The notes under the pieces: generated by a model | Database searches by the model: none | What the model was told of the DNA's origin: nothing | Seen by the model: only the letters and a program-made list of their open reading frames with translations | From: Pseudomonadota bacterium | GTDB taxonomy: Bacteria; Pseudomonadota; Alphaproteobacteria; Micavibrionales; UBA1664 | Assembly: GCA_009926935.1 (NCBI GenBank) | Contig: RFNZ01000014.1 | Location: 1 to 51,076 of the forward strand | Length of the DNA: 51,076 nt | Direction of reading: 5' to 3' | Part shown: piece by piece, positions 1 through 7,091 of the stretch | Position numbering within the stretch: position 1 is the first letter of the stretch | Layout of the letters: each line of letters starts with the position of its first letter | Translations under genes and position numbers: made by a program

Positions 1-2
1 GC

Positions 3-68
3 GGCGAGACGACGCTTGTAGGCGGTTCAACCGTGGATGCCTCGCCATTCCGCACCTCCGCGCCTTAA
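3..68 (+). CDS. C-terminal fragment of an upstream gene (possible)
   Basis: The frame beginning at base 3 is open to a TAA at 66-68 and would encode the last 21 residues of a protein entering from the left (starts GETTLVGG, ends FRTSAP). It ends 7 bases before the ATG at 76, a spacing typical of an operon. A competing frame stops at 19-21. The fragment is too short to identify. Confidence 0.3.
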   Translation, partial: GETTLVGGSTVDASPFRTSAP

Positions 69-75
69 CAGTTCC

Positions 76-519
76 ATGGCCAATAAAAAGCTGGCACCCG
101 TTTTGTGTATTGCTGCCTTGCTGGCGATTGGTTTTTTTCTGATGTGGTTCGGATGGAAAAACGAGAGAACGGACCTTCTATTAGACCAAAGAAACGCTGT
201 TATTGAGGGAAAAGTGATCGATGAATTCAAGACATCGAGCACGAAGGCCGGAACATGGTCGCACCTTGTTGTGGAATATCAACCTCCAAATCACGCACCA
301 ATCACCAAGGAATTCTATGTCGATGGAGCCGCCTACAGCGTGGCCATCGAGACCCGCAAAGCCACAGTCACCTATCTGCCGGAAGACCCAACAATCAGCC
401 GCGTGACAAAGTTCGACCAAGTGCCCTACCAAATTTTAAAGTGGTTCGGCGTGGTCATCAGCCTTGGTAACCTCATCCTTCTTGTTAAATTTTTGAAATC
501 CCGTCAGAAATTAACCTGA
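76..519 (+). CDS. DUF3592-like membrane protein
   Basis: A 147-residue protein with one hydrophobic helix near the N-terminus (about residues 6-25), a polar central domain and a second helix near the C-terminus (about 118-137). The central part has the look of DUF3592 proteins: a beta-rich unit with VIEGKVIDEF, then VVEYQPP, then VTYLPEDPTISRV, which resembles the 'YDP.NPS' end of that family. The in-frame ATG at 37 is less likely than 76, because it would add a polar leader before the helix and overlap the preceding frame. The function of the family is unknown; it is probably an inner-membrane protein with its domain on the periplasmic side. Confidence 0.55.
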   Translation: MANKKLAPVLCIAALLAIGFFLMWFGWKNERTDLLLDQRNAVIEGKVIDEFKTSSTKAGTWSHLVVEYQPPNHAPITKEFYVDGAAYSVAIETRKATVTYLPEDPTISRVTKFDQVPYQILKWFGVVISLGNLILLVKFLKSRQKLT

Positions 520-568
520 TAGGTCTTTTAGCCTTTTCGTAATCTAAGCAGTGTTCTACACTCCGCCC

Positions 569-1672
569 ATGTCCCTTTTTGACGACGATATTGAGCAGGA
601 CGAATTCGACGCCGCTGAGGATAAATCCACGGGCGCGCCGCCGCTGGCCCCTGAGCCGCGCGCCAACCCCGATCTTGTCGCCCATGAAGCTATTGAAAAA
701 CACCTCATTGGCTGGTGGCAGGGCGGCACCATGCCCCACACCATTATATTTGCAGGGCCGCAGGGGGTGGGGAAGGCGACGCTCGCCTACCGCCTTGCAC
801 GCTTCCTTTTAGCTACACCCGCCCCAAGTGGGGATGACATGTTCGGCGCTGCGCCCACGCCCACAAGCCTACACATCGCGGCTTCTCACCCTGTGTTTTC
901 AAAGGTCGCAGCCAGCGGCCACCCTGACCTGATGAGCATAGGCCGCGTTGTGAACGAAAAAACGGGCCAGCTCCAAAATGAGATAGTGGTCGAAACCGCG
1001 CGGGATGTACCCAATTTCCTAAGGCGTACAGCCTCCGATGGCGGCTGGCGCGTGGTGGTGATTGACGAGGCAGAAACCCTTAACCGCAACGCCCAAAACG
1101 CACTGTTGAAAATATTGGAGGAACCACCGCCCAAAGCCCTGCTAATACTCGTCACGCAGGCCGCAGGCGCGCTTATCCCCACCATCCGCTCCCGCTCGCG
1201 GCTTATCAACGTACCCCCGCTGGATGCCGCTGCCTTCACAACCCTCATGCGCAAATACCGGCCTGATTTGTCTGCAGCCGATACCGAACTTCTAGGCCGC
1301 ATATCGGGCAATGCCCCGGGCCGCGCTATGCTACTGCTGGACCAAGGGGGCATGGCCGCCATCCGTGAAAGCCTGTCGTTGATGGACAGCCTCGCCCAAA
1401 CACCGGATGCCGATTTGTGGCTGCTGGCCGAGCGCCTCGCGGTCAAATCCACGCCTGATCCGCTGGCGGGCATGCTCGATGTCACCGCGTGGGCTCTGCG
1501 TGATACAGCCAAAAAGGCCGCTGCCGCCAACGATAACGCTGCCATCAAACGCGCGCTCGATACCCTCGATGCGCTTGAACGCCACCGCGCGGCATGCGAC
1601 AACGGAAACTTGGATAGGCGGCACATGGCCTTGGGGGCCTTGAGAATATTACAAAAAGAATCTCACCGCTAA
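569..1672 (+). CDS. holB: DNA polymerase III subunit delta'
   Basis: Clamp-loader subunit of the replicative polymerase; with DnaX and HolA it opens and loads the beta clamp. The 367-residue product has a P-loop (GPQGVGKATLAYRLARFLL) and the Walker B/sensor stretch VVVIDEAETLNRNAQNALL followed by KILEEPP, then the SRS-like IRSRSRL. The Cys residues of the E. coli delta' zinc module are absent. I prefer the ATG at 569 over an in-frame GTG at 551, because the acidic start MSLFDDDIEQDEFD is a more natural N-terminus. The stop codon lies inside a palindromic repeat (1665-1731). It sits directly upstream of metG, as is common in Alphaproteobacteria. Confidence 0.9.
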   Translation: MSLFDDDIEQDEFDAAEDKSTGAPPLAPEPRANPDLVAHEAIEKHLIGWWQGGTMPHTIIFAGPQGVGKATLAYRLARFLLATPAPSGDDMFGAAPTPTSLHIAASHPVFSKVAASGHPDLMSIGRVVNEKTGQLQNEIVVETARDVPNFLRRTASDGGWRVVVIDEAETLNRNAQNALLKILEEPPPKALLILVTQAAGALIPTIRSRSRLINVPPLDAAAFTTLMRKYRPDLSAADTELLGRISGNAPGRAMLLLDQGGMAAIRESLSLMDSLAQTPDADLWLLAERLAVKSTPDPLAGMLDVTAWALRDTAKKAAAANDNAAIKRALDTLDALERHRAACDNGNLDRRHMALGALRILQKESHR

Positions 1673-1731
1673 GCGCGCTAAGTAGATTTTTTTCTTAGCG
1701 TAACTTAGAGTTCCTTAGCGCTCTTAGCGGT
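1665..1731. repeat. Palindromic CGCTAAG/CTTAGCG repeat at the holB 3' end
   Basis: An 18-base arm at 1665-1682 (ACCGCTAAGCGCGCTAAG) is matched in inverse orientation at 1714-1731 (CTTAGCGCTCTTAGCGGT) with one mismatch. Both arms, and the loop, are made of the heptamer CGCTAAG or its complement CTTAGCG: 1667-1673, 1676-1682, 1694-1700, 1714-1720 and 1723-1729. The holB stop codon (1670-1672) is part of the left arm. It looks like a dispersed palindromic element rather than a simple terminator, although it could also end holB transcription since A/T runs flank it. Confidence 0.7.
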
Positions 1732-1750
1732 AAAAAAAACTGGATAAAAC

Positions 1751-3319
1751 ATGGAAAACAAAAAACCATTCTACATCACCACGCCCATTTACTACGTGAA
1801 CGGCGAGCCGCATTTGGGCCACGCCTACACGACCATCGCGTGCGATGTGATGGCACGCTTCAAACGCCTCGATGGCTACGATGTACGGTTTCTAACCGGC
1901 ACCGATGAACACGGCATCAAGGTCATGCAAGCAGCCCGCACAGCGGGGGTAGAGCCACAGGCCTTCACCGACAAAGTCGCCGCAACCTTCAAGGCCATCC
2001 TGCCCACGCTGAACATCACGAATGATGATTTTATCCGCACGACTGAGGCCCGCCACAAAACCGGCGCCCAAGCGCTCTGGTCCAAACTCGTAGCCTCCGG
2101 CGCGATATACAAAAACACCTACGCTGGCTGGTACGCCGTGCGTGACGAAGCCTATTATCAGGAAGACGAAACCGAGCTAAAAGGCGACAAACGCTACGCC
2201 ATCGCATCCGGTGCCGAATGCACCTGGATGGAGGAAGAAAGCTACTTTTTTAAGCTTAGCGAATACGGCGACAAGCTCCTCGCCTACTACGCCGCGAACC
2301 CTGATTTCATCCAGCCCGAGGCCCGCAAAAACGAGGTCATGGCCTTTGTAAAACAGGGCCTCAAGGACCTGAGTATTTCCCGCACCACCTTCGATTGGGG
2401 CATCAAAGTCCCATCCGATGACAAGCACATCATGTATGTCTGGATAGACGCGCTCGCGAATTACATTACCGCCCTCGGCTACGGCCAGCCAAATGACGCG
2501 CTGTACAACGCGTATTGGAAGAACAACGGCGGTGAAATCATCCACGTGGTCGGCAAGGAAATCATCCGCTTCCACTGCGTGTACTGGCCCGCCTTCCTCA
2601 TGGCCGCCGATGTAAAAATCCCGACCCGCGTTTTCGCGCACGGCTGGTGGACAGTTGAGGGCCAAAAAATGTCAAAATCCGTCGGCAACGTAATCGCGCC
2701 CGATGACATGATAAGCCGCTACGGCGTAGACGGCGCGCGCTTTGCCCTCTTGCGCGATGTACCGTTTGGTAATGATGGCGATTTCAGCCACGATCAAGTC
2801 GTGAGCCGCATCAATGCAGACCTCGCCAACGGCCTTGGCAACTTGGCGCAACGCACGCTGAGCCAAATCGCCAAAAACTGTGAAGGCAAGGTGCCGCAGC
2901 CAGAGGCATTTACCGATGACGATAAAAAACTCCTCGATGCCGCGCAAAACACAATGCTGAAAGCCGTCCGCACCGAGCTTGCGGCCTTCAAATTCCACAA
3001 GGCGCTCGATGCCATCTGGGATGTCGTAAACGCCGCGAATTTATACGTGGATGTTCAAGCCCCATGGAAGCTGAAGAAGGAAAACCCAGCAAGAATGGCC
3101 ACAGTGCTTTATGTGCTCGCTGAGGTCATTCGCTGCCTAGGCCTCATCGTCCAACCCTTCGTGCCCGCCAGCAGCCAAAAACTACTCGATCAAGTGGCGG
3201 TTCCTGCCGACAATCGGGGCTTCTCAGCACTCAACACTCAAAACACACTACTCGTTGGCACCCAACTCCCCGAACCCCAAGGCGTATTCCCCCGCCTCGA
3301 GACTCAAAAGGCTGCCTGA
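1751..3319 (+). CDS. metG: Methionyl-tRNA synthetase
   Basis: Charges initiator and elongator tRNA-Met with methionine in the cytoplasm. The 522-residue class I enzyme has the HIGH-type signature in NGEPHLGHAYTTIACDVMAR near residue 20 and the KMSKSVGN loop near residue 306. The insert between them lacks the paired Cys knuckles, so it is the zinc-free single-knuckle type. There is no C-terminal tRNA-binding (Trbp111-like) extension, giving the short form usual in Alphaproteobacteria. The start is the ATG at 1751, right after the palindromic repeat; the repeat therefore separates holB from metG and may influence their co-expression. Confidence 0.97.
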   Translation: MENKKPFYITTPIYYVNGEPHLGHAYTTIACDVMARFKRLDGYDVRFLTGTDEHGIKVMQAARTAGVEPQAFTDKVAATFKAILPTLNITNDDFIRTTEARHKTGAQALWSKLVASGAIYKNTYAGWYAVRDEAYYQEDETELKGDKRYAIASGAECTWMEEESYFFKLSEYGDKLLAYYAANPDFIQPEARKNEVMAFVKQGLKDLSISRTTFDWGIKVPSDDKHIMYVWIDALANYITALGYGQPNDALYNAYWKNNGGEIIHVVGKEIIRFHCVYWPAFLMAADVKIPTRVFAHGWWTVEGQKMSKSVGNVIAPDDMISRYGVDGARFALLRDVPFGNDGDFSHDQVVSRINADLANGLGNLAQRTLSQIAKNCEGKVPQPEAFTDDDKKLLDAAQNTMLKAVRTELAAFKFHKALDAIWDVVNAANLYVDVQAPWKLKKENPARMATVLYVLAEVIRCLGLIVQPFVPASSQKLLDQVAVPADNRGFSALNTQNTLLVGTQLPEPQGVFPRLETQKAA

Positions 3320-3385
3320 TAAGAAATAATATAAAGAAACTACCAACCTCATTGAGCCTCCGTAAAATCAGGCTAGTATGAAGCC

Positions 3386-3880
3386 ATGCTGGCAAATCTT
3401 CTCATTGATTACGGGATTACTGCATGGGCCATTCTTGTGCCGATTGTTATTTTTTCGGTAAAGCCAGATACAAAAACCATCATAAAATCAGGAAGGCTTC
3501 TGTTTCTAGCCGCTCTTGGCGGTGCGCTAAGTGCGTACATAAAACACCTCCGCGTAATCGAAAATCCAAGGCTTGCAGTATCAGGTACTTGCTGGATCGA
3601 TACCTCGCTTGATGTTCTTAATATGGTTTTGATAGCCGTTTTATACATCGGCTTGTGGGAATTTGTCTGGCGTTGCGTATACAGGCAATGGGAAAGGCCG
3701 ATTTTAAAAAACCTGAAATACGAGATTACAAGCAATGTGTTTGTAGCAATATTCGCCCTCTTTGCAGTTACGTTAGCTTTGGGGGTAATAGGGTGTAAAA
3801 TCTGCGTATTGGGGGTTTTCTTAGCAGCCCAATGGCCAGTCGCGACCCTGTATCAAATTTTACATCCCATGGTTTGTTAG
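3386..3880 (+). CDS. Polytopic membrane protein of unknown function
   Basis: 164 residues with about four hydrophobic segments (roughly 10-25, 38-50, 78-98 and 118-150) and a WEFVWRCVYRQWERP loop rich in aromatic and basic residues. I recognise no family. Base composition is clearly more AT-rich than holB and metG upstream, and the gene opens the accessory island that runs to about 6160. There is no strong ribosome-binding site before the ATG at 3386. Confidence 0.55.
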   Translation: MLANLLIDYGITAWAILVPIVIFSVKPDTKTIIKSGRLLFLAALGGALSAYIKHLRVIENPRLAVSGTCWIDTSLDVLNMVLIAVLYIGLWEFVWRCVYRQWERPILKNLKYEITSNVFVAIFALFAVTLALGVIGCKICVLGVFLAAQWPVATLYQILHPMVC

Positions 3881-3886
3881 CTTCGC

Positions 3887-3985
3887 TTACTTCTTGATCG
3901 TGCCTGTAATCTCAGTCTTCCAGACATCCATAATCTGATAAACAGTACCTAATAAATCTGTAGCTTTGACAACTATTGGGTTCAC
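3887..3985 (-). pseudogene. Possible remnant or tiny ORF downstream of the immunity gene
   Basis: On the minus strand, immediately after the immunity gene stop, a frame opened by a GTG at 3985 runs 32 residues to TAA at 3889-3887 (start VNPIVVKATDLLGTVYQI, end TGTIKK). The composition is protein-like, but there is no ribosome-binding site and the frame upstream is closed by a stop. It could be the tail of a gene whose front was lost, for example a second immunity or toxin cassette. This is a weak call. Confidence 0.22.
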
Positions 3986-4005
3986 GCCGTCTGGCGATGA
4001 AGTGC

Positions 4006-4233
4006 CTACCCTACTTTTTCAAAAGCCAATAATACAGGCCTTCCATGAAAATCATGGGCTTGTTTTATTTTTACGATAGACCCTGGCAGAAACTCCCAAA
4101 TTTCATCTTCGGGGTCGTAGCTTGGTGTTGGAAGAAGTTTGAAAGTGCCATTCCCCATATCAACAGCATCTGTGGCACGGATAGTGTCAGTGCCTTCTTC
4201 AAGCAGTGTTACATAAACTTCGATTTTTTTCAT
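4006..4233 (-). CDS. Probable immunity protein for the E5-like toxin
   Basis: A 75-residue soluble acidic protein starting MKKIEVYVTLLEEGTD and containing a DPEDEIWEFLPGSIVKIKQ segment. This pattern (short lead strand, then WEF.PGSIV) recurs in small proteins of unknown structure that I recall next to toxins. The start at 4233 is favoured over 4263: on the minus strand a GAGGG ribosome-binding site lies within the last codons of the toxin gene, and the toxin TGA ends only 7 bases before this ATG. Such tight 3' coupling to a toxin is the usual place of an immunity gene. The immunity role is inferred from position. Confidence 0.6.
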   Translation of the reverse strand: MKKIEVYVTLLEEGTDTIRATDAVDMGNGTFKLLPTPSYDPEDEIWEFLPGSIVKIKQAHDFHGRPVLLAFEKVG

Positions 4234-4240
4234 TAGGCCC

Positions 4241-5005
4241 TCATGGAAGTTTGTTGGGTTCAAATTTCGGTCCGCTTACTTGTAGAATTTCATTCGTCTG
4301 GTCATCTTTTACAACAAAACGGCCGTCATACTCGTATCGTGTGGCTGTATTACCTGTGTTGACCTTGTTTGGTGCCGGGTATTTAACTCCGTTCTTGATC
4401 GTTTTTGTAATTTGTTCAGGTGTCCAATTCCTGTTTCTGAGTTGATTTCCCCAGCGGGTTGCTGATTTTTTGCCTCCGAGAGTCCACTCAGGGTCTTTTG
4501 ATTGAGACCATAGTTTCCAAACATTATACAACCTTCCTAAACGTAACAAAGGAACAAGCAACAACTCAGGATAAACAGGCTGTATAGGCGGATCATCTAT
4601 CTGGTCAATCTCTTCCGCCCAACACCTGCAATTATAATCATCACCTGGGTCTGGCGCGTCGCTCCATTTACGGATGGTGCCGCTTAAGGCCGCATGTTCG
4701 GCGCGTACTTTATCATCGCCAACAGTGCGCCAGATGTATTGGCCGTCCTTTGACTGTGAATTGGCTTCGTTCAGTGCTGCTTCTGTTTCGTCGTCAGGCC
4801 GCACAACGCCCGTTGCGTTCAGGCCACGATCTTTCTGAAAAGCCTTGAGTGCTGAAAACATCGGCGCATCCGGTATGCCCGTGATACCTGTTTTCTCAAA
4901 GGGCTGGTAATACCCTAGGCGGTTCAGTGCTTTCTTGATTTGGCGCACGTCAAAATCCTGCGCGGCGCCATTAGCCGCAACAGGCTGGCTGATTTTGATG
5001 GTCAT
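4241..5005 (-). CDS. Chimeric toxin: PG-binding, MuF motif, colicin E5-like RNase
   Basis: 254 residues in three parts. Residues 17-80 look like a peptidoglycan_binding_1 domain (IKKALNRLGYYQP ... FSALKAFQKDRGLNATGVV). Residues 89-132 carry the signature of phage Mu gpF-like head-morphogenesis proteins: W92-R-T, D98, V100-R101, H104, then C126-R-C128. Residues 183-248 resemble the colicin E5-type tRNase domain of the BECR fold (WGNQLRNRNWTPEQITKTI, then ATRYEYDGRFVVKDDQTNEI and LQVSG). Colicin E5 cleaves tRNAs with queuosine anticodons; the target here is unknown. There is no signal peptide. An AAGGAA ribosome-binding site precedes the ATG at 5005. Downstream comes the probable immunity gene. 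It could be a MuF-type polymorphic toxin left from a prophage. Confidence 0.7.
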   Translation of the reverse strand: MTIKISQPVAANGAAQDFDVRQIKKALNRLGYYQPFEKTGITGIPDAPMFSALKAFQKDRGLNATGVVRPDDETEAALNEANSQSKDGQYIWRTVGDDKVRAEHAALSGTIRKWSDAPDPGDDYNCRCWAEEIDQIDDPPIQPVYPELLLVPLLRLGRLYNVWKLWSQSKDPEWTLGGKKSATRWGNQLRNRNWTPEQITKTIKNGVKYPAPNKVNTGNTATRYEYDGRFVVKDDQTNEILQVSGPKFEPNKLP

Positions 5006-5022
5006 GAGCGTTCCTTGGCTGA

Positions 5023-5061
5023 AAACAAAAAAGCCACAGGCGCTAAAGGCGCAACTGTGGC
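5023..5061 (-). terminator. Rho-independent terminator of the Doc operon
   Basis: The arms GCCACAG (5033-5039) and CTGTGGC (5055-5061) pair perfectly, with GCGC inner pairs. On the minus strand the hairpin is followed by TTTTTTGTTTT. It lies after the doc stop codon (5140) and before the toxin start (5005), so it separates the two minus-strand units. Confidence 0.75.
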
Positions 5062-5139
5062 GTATACAAGGACAATAATCCTATTATTGGGCGGCAACGT
5101 CAAGCTGAATTAAAGTGCGCGGAACAACTTCAAAGTTGT

Positions 5140-5514
5140 TCAAACCTTCTTCGTATTCACCCTCAGCCACGCATCCAGCTTCTCAAAATCAATCGCACTG
5201 CCTTCATACAAAGGCATCAAAAACGCCATGATGGTTTTGGCATCGGCCGTCATGGCCCATCCGTTAATCGCCAAAAATGTGTAGGTCACGGCAAAGGCGG
5301 TGCGTTTGTTGCCATCAATAAACGGGTGGTTTTGGGATAGGCTTTCCCAGAGCGCGGCGGCCTCAGCCACCACATCGGCATAATACCCCGTTTGCGGCCT
5401 GAAAAGGGCCGCTTCAAGCTGCCCCATATCGCGCACGCCGTCACTGCCGCCATATCGTGCAATCTGGTCGGCATGGATGGCCAGTACCTCGACGATCGTC
5501 AGATACGCCGTCAT
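5140..5514 (-). CDS. doc: Doc-family (Fic fold) toxin
   Basis: 124 residues, the usual size of death-on-curing toxins. The Fic core motif HPFIDGNKRTAF is at residues 63-74, with the catalytic His63 and the GNKR phosphate-binding loop. Doc of phage P1 phosphorylates EF-Tu and stops translation; the motif here has the Doc form with Lys70 rather than the Gly of AMP-transferring Fic proteins. Its start overlaps the antitoxin stop by 4 bases (ATGA at 5511-5514), so the two are translated together. A terminator follows at 5061-5023. Confidence 0.88.
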   Translation of the reverse strand: MTAYLTIVEVLAIHADQIARYGGSDGVRDMGQLEAALFRPQTGYYADVVAEAAALWESLSQNHPFIDGNKRTAFAVTYTFLAINGWAMTADAKTIMAFLMPLYEGSAIDFEKLDAWLRVNTKKV

Positions 5515-5741
5515 TCAGCCAGTTTTTTATAAAGCGCGTCAAACGGCGCAAGGCTGCCTTGGTAAGCGGCCATCACATGCGGGCGAGGGCGTTGCATACG
5601 GCGTTTTTCTATGAGGTCCAGAAACGCTTCGTCCACAAGGGCCTGCACTTGGCGGCCTTCATCCTCGGCCAGCTTGCGTAAGGCGGCCAGTAACTCGGCG
5701 TTTACTTGTGTTGCGAATTTCTGTTTGTTCGTTTCGGTCAT
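5511..5741 (-). CDS. Antitoxin partner of Doc
   Basis: A 76-residue protein with an N-terminal stretch TNKQKFATQVNAELLAALRK and a following helix EDEGRQVQALVDEAFLDLIE that looks like a ribbon-helix-helix DNA-binding domain. The C-terminal tail, about residues 48-76, would hold the toxin. This differs from the classical Phd fold usually paired with Doc. It precedes doc with a 4-base overlap. A perfect palindrome just upstream (5750-5763) is the likely operator for autoregulation. Confidence 0.75.
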   Translation of the reverse strand: MTETNKQKFATQVNAELLAALRKLAEDEGRQVQALVDEAFLDLIEKRRMQRPRPHVMAAYQGSLAPFDALYKKLAE

Positions 5742-5749
5742 GGTTTGAT

Positions 5750-5769
5750 TTTATCATGATAAATCATGA
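5750..5769. promoter_or_regulatory. Palindromic operator upstream of the Doc operon
   Basis: TTTATCATGATAAA at 5750-5763 is a perfect 14-base palindrome starting 9 bases upstream of the antitoxin ATG. The half-site ATCATGA occurs again at 5763-5769, exactly 10 bases (one helical turn) after 5753-5759. Phased repeats of this kind are typical of ribbon-helix-helix repressors that control their own operon. Confidence 0.55.
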
Positions 5770-5813
5770 AACATCAATTTTAAAGAAAATCTGGCCAATA
5801 TAGGCATTAAATC

Positions 5814-5993
5814 CTATAATACCCAAATGCGCCACACACTCAAAACACCACCAAACCCCGCCGCTAATAAAAAAAAGAAAAACAAACTGAGTAGGTCAAA
5901 AAAACGTGCCAAATCAACGCCGTGACCCACAATTTCACGCGGCTCAAACGCCTTTTGGCCCGTCAGCGCGCCTTCTTGAAAGCCTTTCAACAA
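5814..5993 (-). CDS. Possible small membrane protein
   Basis: The 298 bases between the antitoxin start and the 39-residue gene hold the operator, this weak ORF and a terminator. Read from a TTG at 5993, the minus strand gives 59 residues: a polar head (GALTGQKAFEPREIVGHGVD) and a single strongly hydrophobic helix (LLSLFFFFLLAAGFGGVL). A GAGGGG run 7-8 bases upstream could serve as ribosome-binding site but is also part of a terminator hairpin. I do not recognise it. Confidence 0.25.
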   Translation of the reverse strand: MLKGFQEGALTGQKAFEPREIVGHGVDLARFFDLLSLFFFFLLAAGFGGVLSVWRIWVL

Positions 5994-6015
5994 AAAAGCC
6001 CCTCTTGCGAAGGGC
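5992..6015 (-). terminator. Rho-independent terminator of the 39-residue gene
   Basis: On the minus strand AGCCCTTCGCAAGAGGGGCT folds into a short hairpin followed by TTTTTTG. It lies 25 bases after the stop of the small gene at 6040-6159. Confidence 0.6.
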
Positions 6016-6039
6016 TCTCTTTGAACGTGGCAATCAAGC

Positions 6040-6159
6040 CTATTTTGAAGCCACTGTTTTTTCAGCGGGCTTGTCAGAAGCAGGTTGGTTCGCCGCTGGG
6101 GCCACAACTTTTGCTTCATCGGCTGCAGGTTTTGCAGCAGGGGCTGGTGTATTGCTCAT
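6040..6159 (-). CDS. 39-residue Ala/Pro/Lys-rich small protein
   Basis: A minus-strand ORF from ATG (6159) to TAG (6042-6040): it begins MSNTPAPAAKPAADEAKVV and ends in KPAEKTVASK. An AAGGAT ribosome-binding site lies 7 bases upstream, and a rho-independent terminator follows, so it looks like a complete one-gene unit. The composition is disordered and rich in Ala, Pro and Lys, like the tail of H1-type or other nucleic-acid-associated proteins, but no family can be assigned. It is too short for ordinary ORF calling. Confidence 0.6.
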   Translation of the reverse strand: MSNTPAPAAKPAADEAKVVAPAANQPASDKPAEKTVASK

Positions 6160-6281
6160 GATGGTAATCCTTACGTTTACGGGTGAACAAATTCATCCGT
6201 CTCCATCACCTAGCCCCCTTTGGCGCAATAACAAGGCGCATAATACTTTTATTCATCGCGCGAAGCCGTTAAAAAGGCGGC

Positions 6282-7091
6282 ATGGCTTTATTCATCGATT
6301 CCCACTGCCACCTCAATTCGCCCAAAATCGCCCCGCTGGGCGATGCGGATGCGCTTGTGGCCCGCGCCAACGGGGCAGGGGTTTCGGGCATGGTCACCAT
6401 CTGCTGCCGCATGGCGGAAGAACCGCCGGTTTTGAAGCAAATCGCAGACAAAAACAAAAACGTCTGGTGCACCATCGGCACCCACCCGCACGATGCCTCA
6501 AAGGAGTCCGAGAAAGCGTTTTCTGTGGCGGATATTGTGGCGCTTACGGCGCACCCAAAGGTGGTGGGCATTGGTGAAAGTGGTCTCGATTTTTTTTACA
6601 ATTTCTCCACGCCCGATGATCAAGCGGCATCTTTCCGCAAGCACATCCACGCCTGCCTTGAAGCCGATTTGCCCATCGTCGTTCACGCCCGCGACGCGGA
6701 TGCCGACATCATCAAAATCATTCGCGAAGAAGGTCAGGGCGGTAAGCTGCGCGGCGTCATGCACTGTTTTTCCAGTGGCGCGCAAATGGCCGCTGAAGCG
6801 CTTGATTTGGGCTTTTATATTTCTTTCTCGGGCATCGTCACGTTTAAAAATGCGGATGCTTTGCGCGATATCGCGAAAACCGTTCCGCTCGATAAAATCC
6901 TCATCGAAACCGATGCGCCGTATCTGGCCCCCGAACCGCACCGCAAAAACATCAACGAACCCGCGCTTGTGCTCCACACAGCAAATTGCTTGGCTGATGT
7001 GCTTGGCAAAACCCGTGATGAAATCGGTGACATTACAGCTTCCAATTTCTTCAACCTCTTCACAAAGGCGCGGGATACATGGGAACAGTAA
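6282..7091 (+). CDS. tatD: TatD-family metal-dependent hydrolase
   Basis: 269 residues, the family's usual length. Metal ligands are visible: H8 and H10 in IDSHCHLN, Glu in GIGESGLDFF, VVHAR, HCFSSG and ETDAPYLAPEPHRKN. TatD proteins are Mg-dependent 3'-5' exonucleases or deoxyribonucleases with a TIM-barrel fold; despite the name they are not needed for Tat export. The start is the ATG at 6282 with an AAAGGCGG site before it. The last 13 bases overlap the MBL gene, a TatD-MBL pairing common in Alphaproteobacteria next to holB and metG, which here are split off by the toxin island. Confidence 0.93.
   Translation: MALFIDSHCHLNSPKIAPLGDADALVARANGAGVSGMVTICCRMAEEPPVLKQIADKNKNVWCTIGTHPHDASKESEKAFSVADIVALTAHPKVVGIGESGLDFFYNFSTPDDQAASFRKHIHACLEADLPIVVHARDADADIIKIIREEGQGGKLRGVMHCFSSGAQMAAEALDLGFYISFSGIVTFKNADALRDIAKTVPLDKILIETDAPYLAPEPHRKNINEPALVLHTANCLADVLGKTRDEIGDITASNFFNLFTKARDTWEQ

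Noticed and set aside
886..1626. 246-residue minus-strand ORF opposite holB
   Set aside because: Antisense shadow of holB; Ser/Ala/Arg-rich without any motif.
4045..4445. Plus-strand ORFs opposite the toxin and immunity genes
   Set aside because: Neither has a ribosome-binding site or recognisable sequence; the minus strand has ribosome-binding sites, motifs and a gene pair.
5906..6577. Long plus-strand ORF (223 residues) over the gap before and into tatD
   Set aside because: It overlaps the start of tatD in another frame, has a low-complexity His/Arg/Pro composition in that part, and covers the small minus-strand gene and its terminator.
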